The notes beneath the pieces are model-generated. The model searched no databases. It was not told the DNA's origin and worked only from the letters and a program-made list of their open reading frames with translations. From the NCBI GenBank assembly GCA_016933635.1, contig JAFGAP010000184.1, forward strand, positions 1-57,381: a stretch of DNA of 57,381 nucleotides, read 5' to 3'. This DNA comes from Kosmotogaceae bacterium. GTDB taxonomy: Bacteria; Thermotogota; Thermotogae; Petrotogales; Kosmotogaceae. Both the position numbers and the translations under genes were made by a program. Below, one piece after another: positions 25,601 through 33,224 of this stretch (position 1 is its first letter; every line of letters begins with the position of its first letter).

Positions 25601-27382
25601 CGTCAGGTGTTTGTAGTAGGTGCGGTTAACAAACCAGGACTCGTGGAATTCGAACCTGGAGAAAAAGTCTCCCTAACAGCTGTCCTCGCAAGGTCAGGTG
25701 GAATGACCCCACTTGCTCTTAGCAGCAAGATACAGATAACGGATCCTTTTGGAAGGACATCCACTGTAAGTGCAGACTCAATACTTCTTGGCAAGGCTCT
25801 TGATTTGAATCTTGAAGACGGTTCTTTTGTTTACGTACCCATATATGAACCAATCAGGGTAAATGTAATAGGAGAAGTCAATTCTCCAGGAACGATTGAA
25901 TTCTCTAAGACCGAATCGCCATCTCTTCTACTCGCTATTTCTAGAGCTGGTGGATTGACTGAAAAAGCTTCACAAAACGTTAAGATCACGGGCGAAGAGA
26001 AAGAAATACAGTGGCTAGACCTTGTCGACGGAAAAGACGTGATGTTAGTCGCGGGCCAAACCGTCTACGTTCCGGGTGACGACCGATACATCTACGTTAG
26101 TGGTGAAGTAAACACTCCTGGAAAGTTCGAATTCGCTGTTCAAGAAGAGATAACGATTCTGAGGGCTCTCGCTAGAGCTGGTGGTGAAAAGGCTACAGCC
26201 TCGGACCTGGTCAAAGTATTACTGCCCTCAGGGGAGATTTTTCCTATGAGTCTATCGAGTATCAAGAGTGAAGGCAAAGATTCACTTATTGAACCCGGAA
26301 GCACACTCATCGTACCAAGACAGGTACTTAGAATAACCGTTCTTGGGGCAGTTAAGAATCCCGGTCTATTCACTTTCAATCCAGATGAGGATCACTCACT
26401 TTCCGATGCTATTGCTAGGGCCGGAGGCCTCATAAACGATGATCTTGTTGATGTGATAATTGTTCATGACGAAAAACAATACAAAGAATACAGCCCAGAA
26501 GTTTTGCAGAAAAGAGGAAATCAACTCTCTGATAACGCTTATATTTATGTGTCCAGTAAATCGCCCGTCTCTGTAACTGTCTTGGGTGACGTTGCTAGAT
26601 CTGGAGAATATGAAATCACCGTTACGAATCCTTCGATAGCTACGGCAATAGCAATTGCCGGCGGACTTGAAAAGGCCGTAACTACGCTAAACCTTATCGG
26701 AAGAGATGGTAAGGTGCAGTTGTTTGATGCATTGAGGACCGAGGAGCTTGCAAGAAGCTATCTGGAAGATGGAGATACTCTTGTCGCGTTAAGAAACTAC
26801 GATTCTTTTGTCGCGGTGGTTGGTGATGTGGAATCTCCAGGAGTATTTCCAGTCTCGGACTATGGTGAACTGACTTTGGCTGAACTCATAAGTCTTGCTG
26901 GCGGAATTACGAATTTCGAAACCAGCGGAAGAATCTTCATATCGTCGGCCGGCAAGACGGAAGAGATCATTACCTCACCTGATGATTTCATCTCTCTCAC
27001 TAGAAAAGTAGTTCCAGCTGGATCCACTGTATATGTGCCTTACTCGGAACCGGCCAGAGTTTATGTTTTCGGTGAGGTTCAAAAACCTGGTGTCGTAGGA
27101 TTCTATGACGGAATGACAGCCATTGAAGCACTTCTGGAAGCCGGTGGACCGACAAGCTATGCTGTCCTCGGAAATGCATTGCTCTTCCATGATCTTGAAA
27201 AAGAGCCAATGGTAATCGACCTGGATCAGCAGAAAGGAAAACCCGCAAAGGGAAATATCCCGCTGGTACCGGGAAATATAATTTTCGTTCCACAATCCCC
27301 AATAGTGAATATTAAGGATATTATGTCGATTGTTGCTTCATCGCTAAGCATAGTGAATTCAGCAGTCGGCATATTTAAGTGA
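22658..27382 (+). CDS. Giant polysaccharide export protein with 18 SLBB repeats
   Basis: 1574 residues, about four times the length of Wza-type exporters. An N-terminal signal sequence (about 1-20, ending LSLLGYS) has no lipobox cysteine. A Poly_export domain (about 21-98; VRPGDLLSISVYG, GPDGTVSVPPLG) is followed by 18 SLBB-like repeats of about 80 residues up to 1547. A short hydrophobic/amphipathic C-terminus follows (DIMSIVASSLSIV). Most repeats carry GEVxxPG; four (the 4th, 6th, 8th and 11th) replace it with a GGRV(D/E)F-type turn. ATG 22658 has AAGGAGG seven bases upstream. The role, forming or lining the periplasmic and outer-membrane route for exopolysaccharide, follows from the family and from the adjacent Wzz kinase. 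Confidence 0.88.
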   Translation: MQKKIISLSIVLLITLSLLGYSVRPGDLLSISVYGSSDLSSETLVGPDGTVSVPPLGSIMLLGKTLEEIQSFLSSQFLSKGILTSEPQVTVSVKSFAPFMFYVLGEVNKPGAIEWRNDTIGISQLLALAGGLKDGADLSSSFTVDSEGTRNYIDLSSILSGGAALKQKIPEGSTLFVPTGPRAWIMTMGEFISPSLVKYSPGITLTQVIAKSGGLKETADDEEIMILNDGTGNSSIVSLNSVLSGIKSDPELSAGSIVVANDASSKSIKLLGEFGNPSSIAYREKLTLLQAIGEAGGLNQAASDLLYILRKDLDEPESIEISKLLSGQIKDINLYPGETVFVPRQPERYVYIASASFGGKVEFSIDEEITLSNALVKVDLFDPVSKDPVVVVTTSGERHEFHQGEDAILDSGSMIVLPSGEKSIFVIGEVRNPGILSFSNFEEITLGRAIAKSGGVTGFAGSVELLEDGEARKFSIEDAAKSTLILSAQSIVNVVEKEQHFVYVISSAEGGRIDFDEREPFTLRNLLAKMNLLNFNSKKEISIIDPDGMSRFLSASTLSKEDFQLETGSIVIIPDISTWIYVFGEVGRPGKIKLDEDDLLLTRAISASGGFTQNADISSVQVLSGSEISEIDLDEVLKGLSRDLEIAYDDLIYVPRTDSRFVYVVSDKNGGRVDFSSGENITLRNALAKVNLVEIASQKEISVISPSGKEIRVSVSSLERSDIELETGSVIFYPQADNVANVIGQVRNPGTVNLKPGMPFDLSTVIAAAGGITDLGDGFNITVIDSKSASTVVYSVEDLTRDPIPVVPDGATVFIPELKTRFVYVLGGVREPGIKEMSKDEPRPTLTKLIAISGGLSDPLSKEVEIIEENQRRKLDLQAVMMGSIADPQISDRSIIFIPETSDRFVYMISKEKGGRVDFGSNEEITLRTALAKQNQLDFDSDSRITIILPDGTKRERQISDLRESDMDLSPGSIVIYPDVLRQVFVVGAVNKPGLVEFEPGEKVSLTAVLARSGGMTPLALSSKIQITDPFGRTSTVSADSILLGKALDLNLEDGSFVYVPIYEPIRVNVIGEVNSPGTIEFSKTESPSLLLAISRAGGLTEKASQNVKITGEEKEIQWLDLVDGKDVMLVAGQTVYVPGDDRYIYVSGEVNTPGKFEFAVQEEITILRALARAGGEKATASDLVKVLLPSGEIFPMSLSSIKSEGKDSLIEPGSTLIVPRQVLRITVLGAVKNPGLFTFNPDEDHSLSDAIARAGGLINDDLVDVIIVHDEKQYKEYSPEVLQKRGNQLSDNAYIYVSSKSPVSVTVLGDVARSGEYEITVTNPSIATAIAIAGGLEKAVTTLNLIGRDGKVQLFDALRTEELARSYLEDGDTLVALRNYDSFVAVVGDVESPGVFPVSDYGELTLAELISLAGGITNFETSGRIFISSAGKTEEIITSPDDFISLTRKVVPAGSTVYVPYSEPARVYVFGEVQKPGVVGFYDGMTAIEALLEAGGPTSYAVLGNALLFHDLEKEPMVIDLDQQKGKPAKGNIPLVPGNIIFVPQSPIVNIKDIMSIVASSLSIVNSAVGIFK
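22955..27298 (+). repeat. 18 tandem SLBB-coding units
   Basis: Protein-level repeats of 75-84 codons. Each starts near a strand such as VFVIGEVRNPG, has a mid motif (T/S)L..A(I/L)A..GG and ends in GS.(I/V).(V/I)P. DNA copies have diverged so that no long identical blocks remain, which argues for old duplication and against recent slippage. Two classes of unit partly alternate between units 4 and 12. Confidence 0.85.
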
Positions 27383-27394
27383 GGTTAAAGGACC

Positions 27395-28057
27395 TTGAAT
27401 ATTGACTCTCACTCCCATTTGCTTCCCGCAGTGGATGATGGTGTCGAAGAAATAGAGGAATCATTAGCGATCCTGGAAGAAATGAAACTTAAGGGGCTGC
27501 AAAGGTTGTATCTGACGCCCCACTTCTTCTCTCCCAGAAGTCCTACAGATCCTGCGGAAATTATGAAGCGATGGCATGAATTCAGATTAGAACTGAACAA
27601 TCATTCGGTCGAAGTCTTGCTCGGTTCGGAAATCTTTCTTAGGCCCGAGGTGCTGGAATCTGATTTGATCGCTATGGGTGAGTCGAATTGTCTGCTAATA
27701 GAACTCTCGACCCAACGGAAACCACATTACCTTCTTGAAGTCATAGAAAAACTTCAAAAGAAGGGGTTTAGAATCATACTCGCTCATTTGGAGAGATATC
27801 ATTATCTTTTCAAAAGGGGAGGATTAATCTTTGGGAAGACAGAACCGACAGATGACATACACAAGCTAAGAGACATGGGAGTTCTATTTCAGGTTAATTG
27901 GAACAGCCTTGACAAGGATCCAAATGCAAGGGTTCTTGTTGATCGGAGAATTGCGGATATTACTGGAAGCGATAAGCACAAGCGAGGCGATAACAGACTG
28001 ATTATCGATTTCCATGATGATCGATACAGGCTTTTCCTGAACGATTCTTTTCTCTAG
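27395..28057 (+). CDS. CpsB/YwqE-type tyrosine phosphatase (PHP fold)
   Basis: Manganese-dependent phosphatase that removes phosphate from BY-kinases. The 220-residue protein begins IDSHSHLLPAVDDG, the PHP HxH motif at residues 6 and 8, followed by LYLTPHFF and LGSEIF with further metal ligands. The C-terminal ITGSDKHKRGDNR replaces the usual ASDAHN loop. It is a little shorter than CpsB (about 250). Start TTG 27395, 12 bases after the SLBB gene, with GAGGT and AAAGGA upstream. The BY-kinase gene follows 14 bases later, the expected partner. Confidence 0.87.
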   Translation: MNIDSHSHLLPAVDDGVEEIEESLAILEEMKLKGLQRLYLTPHFFSPRSPTDPAEIMKRWHEFRLELNNHSVEVLLGSEIFLRPEVLESDLIAMGESNCLLIELSTQRKPHYLLEVIEKLQKKGFRIILAHLERYHYLFKRGGLIFGKTEPTDDIHKLRDMGVLFQVNWNSLDKDPNARVLVDRRIADITGSDKHKRGDNRLIIDFHDDRYRLFLNDSFL

Positions 28058-28071
28058 ATGGAGGTGCTTTA

Positions 28072-30282
28072 GTGAGCGAGTTTGAGGGTAGTGATTACAG
28101 AGAACTGACTCTTGAAGATATTCTTAGAATGTTTAAGAAACGAATGATCCTTTTCGTTTCGATAGTACTCGCAGTGGTTGTTGTGACAGGGATCTACCTC
28201 ATTTTCGCTACGCCTATTTACGAAGCCAGCGTTACAATAAAGGTCGACCCCACATCACAATCTTCAGTAAGTGATCTCTTCAGTAGTTCCCTAACTGGCA
28301 GTTCGGGATCAAATATCTCCACTGAAGTGGAACTGATTAAGAGCAGAACAAATATTGAAGAGATTATTGAAGTGCTTGATTTGGTGGACAGAATCTATTC
28401 AGAAGAGACAAAGAACCGACTTCTTTCGGAAGGTTATTCGCAGAAAGATCTTGTAACATCGCTAACACGCACGATTTCTTCAATGATAACCGTCTCCCCG
28501 GTTAAGGATACAAGAATTGTAAGAGTCTCAGTTCAGAACAAGGACCCAATTCTTGCAAGAGATATCGCCAATACGCTGGCCGATGTTTATAATACAAAGC
28601 TCGCGGAGTTATCCAAGAGAGATTTGACAAGAAAACGAGAATTCATCGAGGCTCAGATTCCTCTTCTAGAGAGTGATCTAAATGAGGCTACGGATAGGAT
28701 AAAGGATTTCAAAGAAGAGACTGGAATCTACGTTCTCGACAAGCATGCCGATCTTCTTTTTCAGATGCTAAGTAGTTATGACAAACAGTACAACGAACTG
28801 ATGATATCCGCTGAAGAGAAGAAAGCGGAAATCGAGACCTATCAGAGTATGCTCGATGATTTCGACAGCAACGACTCTAAGAGCATAAAGGCTTTGTGGG
28901 TGCAAACCTCTGAGAGCTTCTCTGTTAACCCGGTTCTGACGAGTCTTAGGCAGAGTCTCGCAACTTTGCAGGTGGAGCTTGCCTCTCTAGAGGAACAGTA
29001 TCCAAAAACTGATCCAAGAGTCAGGTCAAAGATAACCGAAATTTCGAAAACTGAGAGTTTGATCGAGGAACAGATACAGAATGAGTTCATTACATCCGGT
29101 CAGGGGATGACTCTAAATCCAGCTTATCAACAGATTATGACAGGAGTCATCAGTTCGGAAGCTGGGTTTCAAATACTTCAAGCATCAATTCAGGCGGTAG
29201 GTCTCTTAAGAGATCAATATCAATCTGAACTCAGAAGCCTACCTGCAAAGGAACAGCAGCTACTCGATCTTGAAAGACAGATTGCTGTGAAGGAAAGCCT
29301 CTATACACTACTTCTAGAAAGGCTCGAAGAAGCGAAGATCAGTGAAGCTGCCGTAGTTGGAAACGCCGCAATAGTTGATCCCGCAACTGTACCCCAGTCG
29401 GCGGTAAAGCCGAACAAAAAGCTTTCTCTTGCAATTGGAGGTGTACTGGGAATCTTTCTCGGAATGCTCATGGTCTTCCTTGCTGAGTACCTTGACAAGA
29501 CTTTGAAGACCGAAGAAGAGATAGAACGGTTCAGCAGACAGCCCATCATTGGTAGAATTCCGAATATTGAGGGAACAAGAGAGGAAATGTACGTAGAGAA
29601 GAATCCTACTGCTCCTTCCTCGGAATCAATTAAGTTGGCCGCAAGCAATCTTTCCTTTACAATGGGTGAGGGAAAGTCTGTTGCCGTTACTTCCGTTCTG
29701 CCTACCGAGGGAAAGAGTTTTGTGATAGCAAATCTGGCCTACTCAATGGCAAACAGCGGTCAGAAAGTCATTCTTGTAGACCTCGATTTGCGTCGTCCGA
29801 GGGTAGAGAAGATCCTCAAGGCAGGAAAGATAACTAGGGGTGCAGTCGATGTGATTATGGGAAACACAACAATTAATGAAGTTATACAACACTACGCCGA
29901 CAATATGGACTTCATAGCTGTAGGAACGATTCCTCCAAATCCGACAATAGTGCTTTCATCGAAAAACATCGATATCCTCCTTTCAGAACTCAAGCAGAGA
30001 TACGACAGAGTTCTTATTGATATGCCACCGGCAGTGGTTACCTCAGATGTATCTCTCATCGGTAACAAGCTTGACGGTATAGTATTGGTCGTAAGGCCTG
30101 GAAGGGCGATTAAGGATGGCTTGAGAATAGTTGTTGAGAATCTCAAGACAGTGGGGATCAAGATCCTTGGAGTAATAGTGAACGGTGTCGATGAGAAGAA
30201 TTCAAGCTATTACTATCACTACTACTATTATTACAATGAAGAGGGAAAGAGACAGAAGAGAAGAAAACGTAAAAAGAAGTAA
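28072..30282 (+). CDS. Fused Wzz chain-length regulator and BY-kinase
   Basis: Inner-membrane polysaccharide co-polymerase and autophosphorylating tyrosine kinase in one chain, 736 residues. The Wzz domain starts at about 14 with TM1 near 26-48, then a long periplasmic coiled-coil region, and TM2 near 445-468. The cytoplasmic kinase has Walker A PTEGKS with Lys548, Walker A' VILVDLDLRRP and Walker B VLIDMPP. The tail is a tyrosine cluster (YYYHYYYYY) followed by a strongly basic end. Start GTG with GGAGGTG upstream. It partners the adjacent phosphatase and SLBB exporter; phosphorylation cycling of the tail is expected to control polymer length. Confidence 0.93.
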   Translation: MSEFEGSDYRELTLEDILRMFKKRMILFVSIVLAVVVVTGIYLIFATPIYEASVTIKVDPTSQSSVSDLFSSSLTGSSGSNISTEVELIKSRTNIEEIIEVLDLVDRIYSEETKNRLLSEGYSQKDLVTSLTRTISSMITVSPVKDTRIVRVSVQNKDPILARDIANTLADVYNTKLAELSKRDLTRKREFIEAQIPLLESDLNEATDRIKDFKEETGIYVLDKHADLLFQMLSSYDKQYNELMISAEEKKAEIETYQSMLDDFDSNDSKSIKALWVQTSESFSVNPVLTSLRQSLATLQVELASLEEQYPKTDPRVRSKITEISKTESLIEEQIQNEFITSGQGMTLNPAYQQIMTGVISSEAGFQILQASIQAVGLLRDQYQSELRSLPAKEQQLLDLERQIAVKESLYTLLLERLEEAKISEAAVVGNAAIVDPATVPQSAVKPNKKLSLAIGGVLGIFLGMLMVFLAEYLDKTLKTEEEIERFSRQPIIGRIPNIEGTREEMYVEKNPTAPSSESIKLAASNLSFTMGEGKSVAVTSVLPTEGKSFVIANLAYSMANSGQKVILVDLDLRRPRVEKILKAGKITRGAVDVIMGNTTINEVIQHYADNMDFIAVGTIPPNPTIVLSSKNIDILLSELKQRYDRVLIDMPPAVVTSDVSLIGNKLDGIVLVVRPGRAIKDGLRIVVENLKTVGIKILGVIVNGVDEKNSSYYYHYYYYYNEEGKRQKRRKRKKK

Positions 30283-30305
30283 ATACAGAAACCAATTCTG
30301 GGAAT

Positions 30306-30334
30306 TTGCTATTGAATGGTGATGAAACTATTAG
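30306..30334 (+). promoter_or_regulatory. Possible promoter before the O-antigen ligase-like gene
   Basis: TTGCTA (30306-30311) and TATTAG (30329-30334) are 17 bases apart in the 107-base gap after the BY-kinase gene. Matches are moderate. The gap has no strong terminator, so readthrough from the operon is also likely. Confidence 0.35.
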
Positions 30335-30389
30335 TCACAGCTGTTCGCGTTTCTAGTCCTAAACTCTTTGCTTTGATGAGGTGGTTTGG

Positions 30390-33164
30390 ATGTCCGTAAA
30401 GAAACACATGATAGACTTCGAAACAATTGTTTATCTGTTTTTGACACTGTTCATCCCTTTGTTTGTCACAAAGGGATTTACACATGAGCCCTCAACAGGA
30501 AAACATCTCTTCTACGTTATTGGATTCACAATCATCTTTCTTTTTCTGCTGATGAGAAAGAAAGAGATTTCAATGGAATTTGGATACGTTCATCTGTCCT
30601 TTTTCGGAATAGGCATAGCGGCTCTTTTGTCCTTGATAGTGGTTTATATGGACAATCCACAGTACTTCAGATATTCTTTAGAAATCGCTCTCTATATAGT
30701 TTTTCTTTCTTTCACCGCAGTCTATATTTCGAACAAATGGAACACCGTTGAAAAACTTGAAATTGTGATGGTCTTTTTTGTAATCGGAGCGGCAGTTGTT
30801 GCTTTCGACGCTCTACTGAACTTCTATCTAGGTTTGGATATCTTTCTTGGTAAGGTTGGCGAGCCCTTTGCAAGAGCTTCTGCGAGATCAACGATTGGGA
30901 ACCCGAATTTCGTGTCGGATTATATGGGAATGACCATTCCAATGATTTTCTACTTCCTTATTTCGAGAAAACCATTAGGCTTTCTTTTCAAGAGACAGGT
31001 TGGACAGCTTATTTTCAAGATTTCCTTGCTCATTTTCCTGATACCCATGGTTTCTTCCGTATTCGTGTCGCAAACGAGAACGGTGATAACTGCAATATTC
31101 GTTGGAAACCTCCTTTTTCTAGTTCTGTATTTCTTTCTGAAAAAAGGAAAGAAGAAGGAAGCGCTAGACGACTCTGAAAGCAGAAAACTAGGCAGAGTAT
31201 CTCTCGTTTTCTTCATTTTGGCTCTGATAATCATCGCAGTACTCTCTTATCTATATCTCACACCATCACCACTGTCAGGTGATGGAAAAATCAACATAAC
31301 CGCGAGGTTGGAATATGCTATCACTTCTTCGGGTTCCTGGAATGAGAGATTCTCTGCCTGGTACAATTCGATCTTTCAGTGGTTGGAAAGCGAAAACAAG
31401 TTGAGAATTCCATTTGGCTCGGGCATTGGCACGTTTCAACTCTATCATTTGCTGTACAGTCCAGAAGTTCTTCAGCACAGCCCTCACTTTATGCCCGTTT
31501 GGAATAATTTCAAAAGGACACACAATGACTATGTACAGGGCCTGGGGGAAATGGGTCTAATTGGATTTCTGTTTATTGTTCTTTTGGTTGGATTACTCGT
31601 TTTCAGATATTTGAAGAATCTATTCAAGATTGAAAATCAAAGGGATTTATTGCTTTACGGGTCGCTGGGGGCAGGAATATTCTCTCTGGCAGTTCACAGT
31701 TTCTTTGAGTTCCCCTTACACATGCAACCAAATCTCATGCTGGCAGTCTTTTTGGGATCAGTTGCCGTTGGAAAATACTTCAATCCAGATCTGAAAAGCA
31801 AGAAAATCAAAAGACTCTCGTTTGCGGTTGTCATTATGGTTCTTTCAGGAGTACCGATATTTCTGAAAACCTCAGCTTTTATAGGAGAAGGCTTTTTTAG
31901 GATTGGTCAGACCAATCAGCAGTACTATCTCGCTTACTACAACCAGGCTCAAAGCCTCAATCTCAAAGCTCTTGAACAAGCAAAGAATGAAATAAATAGC
32001 TTTGCAGGCAATTATTCGTATCTTAAAGACGTTACCAGTTACATGAGTGCCAAAGGAAGTGAGATTCGCTCGAAATATCCTGGAGCGAGCCAGATAGACC
32101 TTCTTGAGTTGGCTGAGAAAGATCGGCAAAGTGAAGTGCGCAAATTGCTCGACGAAATAGATAATCGAATAAATCAATATAACTACTACTTGGCCAGATC
32201 AGGGGAGTACTACGAAAAGGCCATTGACAATTTCAAGTTCTCAAACAGAGTTTATCCGGTCTTTGGAAAGCCGTTATGGTACATCGCTGGACTGGGCACA
32301 AAGACACAGAGACTCGAAACCGCCAAAGATAACCCGGAACTCATGAAGTCTATCCTCACGGGCAAAGATGAGTACTCATCCGATATAATCCCGGAGTTTC
32401 AGGGGAATCCTGAAATAATCCCGGTTCAGAGGACGTCGATTAGAACTCTTCCCTTCCGCGACTTCTTTGAGAAAAACACTTTTGTCTTTGACAATCCCGA
32501 ATACGTTTCGGGATTGCAGCTGTATTTCATTACTCAGATTCAAATGATTCTAGACGCGGCCGATTATTACGAATCGTCAGTAATGCTATTCAGCGAACGA
32601 CAAACACCTAGAATTCTTGGGAGATTGTATACGAGCATAAACAGCGAATTAAAGAAGTACTATAGTTTCATAAATTCTAGAGAGAGCATACTGACCTCCG
32701 CTTTTGGAGAAAGCGGGGAATTCAGACAGTTACTCATTGATCTGGTATACGAAAGTGCTAATAGAGCAATATACTGGTTCGACTTGGGAATTTCGCTTCT
32801 TCCTGGCACATGGAACAGATACCCAGATTGGGAAGATATCTATGTAGAATACATGAACTCAATTCCCTCTATTCTCGATTCCATTGAAGAGAGAAAGCTA
32901 AAGATTCTTGAAGTTGCCGAAAAGCATGTTTGGGCTTGCGAGAATATGGGCCCAGAAGCTCCCGTAGAAACGCTTAAGTTTGCAATCCAGTGGGGCAAAT
33001 CCAACCTGTCCAATGGCGATTTGATAGACTTCGAACAATCTCTGAAAGAGATCTATCGGAAGGTTGTTTCTCTAAACACTGATTTGCTGGAGAAGTCACA
33101 AAATATTCCTCAGGATACGGCCGAAAGAATAGAGAGTCTTATCTCGCTCTACGAAGGGCTTTGA
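30390..33164 (+). CDS. O-antigen ligase/polymerase (Wzy/WaaL-like) with long soluble tail
   Basis: 924 residues. The first 480 contain about 11-12 hydrophobic helices and a large loop with KRTHNDYVQGLGEMGLIGF near residue 375, the signature of the O-antigen ligase (Wzy_C) domain. This fits a polymerase or ligase for the exopolysaccharide, acting in the inner membrane. The remaining 440 residues are soluble, tyrosine-rich and helical, with no domain I can name; a TPR-like fold is possible. ATG 30390 is chosen over GTG 30381 because GAGGT lies seven bases upstream. It ends the polysaccharide locus. No glycosyltransferase is in the window. Confidence 0.85.
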   Translation: MSVKKHMIDFETIVYLFLTLFIPLFVTKGFTHEPSTGKHLFYVIGFTIIFLFLLMRKKEISMEFGYVHLSFFGIGIAALLSLIVVYMDNPQYFRYSLEIALYIVFLSFTAVYISNKWNTVEKLEIVMVFFVIGAAVVAFDALLNFYLGLDIFLGKVGEPFARASARSTIGNPNFVSDYMGMTIPMIFYFLISRKPLGFLFKRQVGQLIFKISLLIFLIPMVSSVFVSQTRTVITAIFVGNLLFLVLYFFLKKGKKKEALDDSESRKLGRVSLVFFILALIIIAVLSYLYLTPSPLSGDGKINITARLEYAITSSGSWNERFSAWYNSIFQWLESENKLRIPFGSGIGTFQLYHLLYSPEVLQHSPHFMPVWNNFKRTHNDYVQGLGEMGLIGFLFIVLLVGLLVFRYLKNLFKIENQRDLLLYGSLGAGIFSLAVHSFFEFPLHMQPNLMLAVFLGSVAVGKYFNPDLKSKKIKRLSFAVVIMVLSGVPIFLKTSAFIGEGFFRIGQTNQQYYLAYYNQAQSLNLKALEQAKNEINSFAGNYSYLKDVTSYMSAKGSEIRSKYPGASQIDLLELAEKDRQSEVRKLLDEIDNRINQYNYYLARSGEYYEKAIDNFKFSNRVYPVFGKPLWYIAGLGTKTQRLETAKDNPELMKSILTGKDEYSSDIIPEFQGNPEIIPVQRTSIRTLPFRDFFEKNTFVFDNPEYVSGLQLYFITQIQMILDAADYYESSVMLFSERQTPRILGRLYTSINSELKKYYSFINSRESILTSAFGESGEFRQLLIDLVYESANRAIYWFDLGISLLPGTWNRYPDWEDIYVEYMNSIPSILDSIEERKLKILEVAEKHVWACENMGPEAPVETLKFAIQWGKSNLSNGDLIDFEQSLKEIYRKVVSLNTDLLEKSQNIPQDTAERIESLISLYEGL

Positions 33165-33178
33165 ATTGTTTCGCTTGG

Positions 33179-33207
33179 TATACATTTAGCTAAGTAAATG
33201 ATATAAT
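33179..33207 (+). promoter_or_regulatory. Promoter of metG-gyrA
   Basis: TATACA (33179-33184) and a perfect TATAAT (33202-33207) with 17 bases between. The transcript would start about 10 bases before the GTG start of metG, close to the GGAGGTG ribosome site. There is no room for a T-box or other riboswitch leader. Confidence 0.6.
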
Positions 33208-33224
33208 ATTTCTGGAGGTGTCCT

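Noticed and set aside
22955-27298. CRISPR or recent DNA tandem repeat in the export gene
   Set aside because: Repetition is visible only in the protein; the DNA copies are diverged and lie in one open frame. No CRISPR-like direct repeats with spacers were seen anywhere in the window.
28072-33164. Horizontally acquired polysaccharide island
   Set aside because: No integrase, tRNA target, IS element or clear change in base composition marks its borders; codon use looks like the neighbours.
33165-33224. T-box or SAM riboswitch in front of metG
   Set aside because: Only about ten transcribed bases lie between the predicted start and the GTG codon, too few for any known riboswitch.
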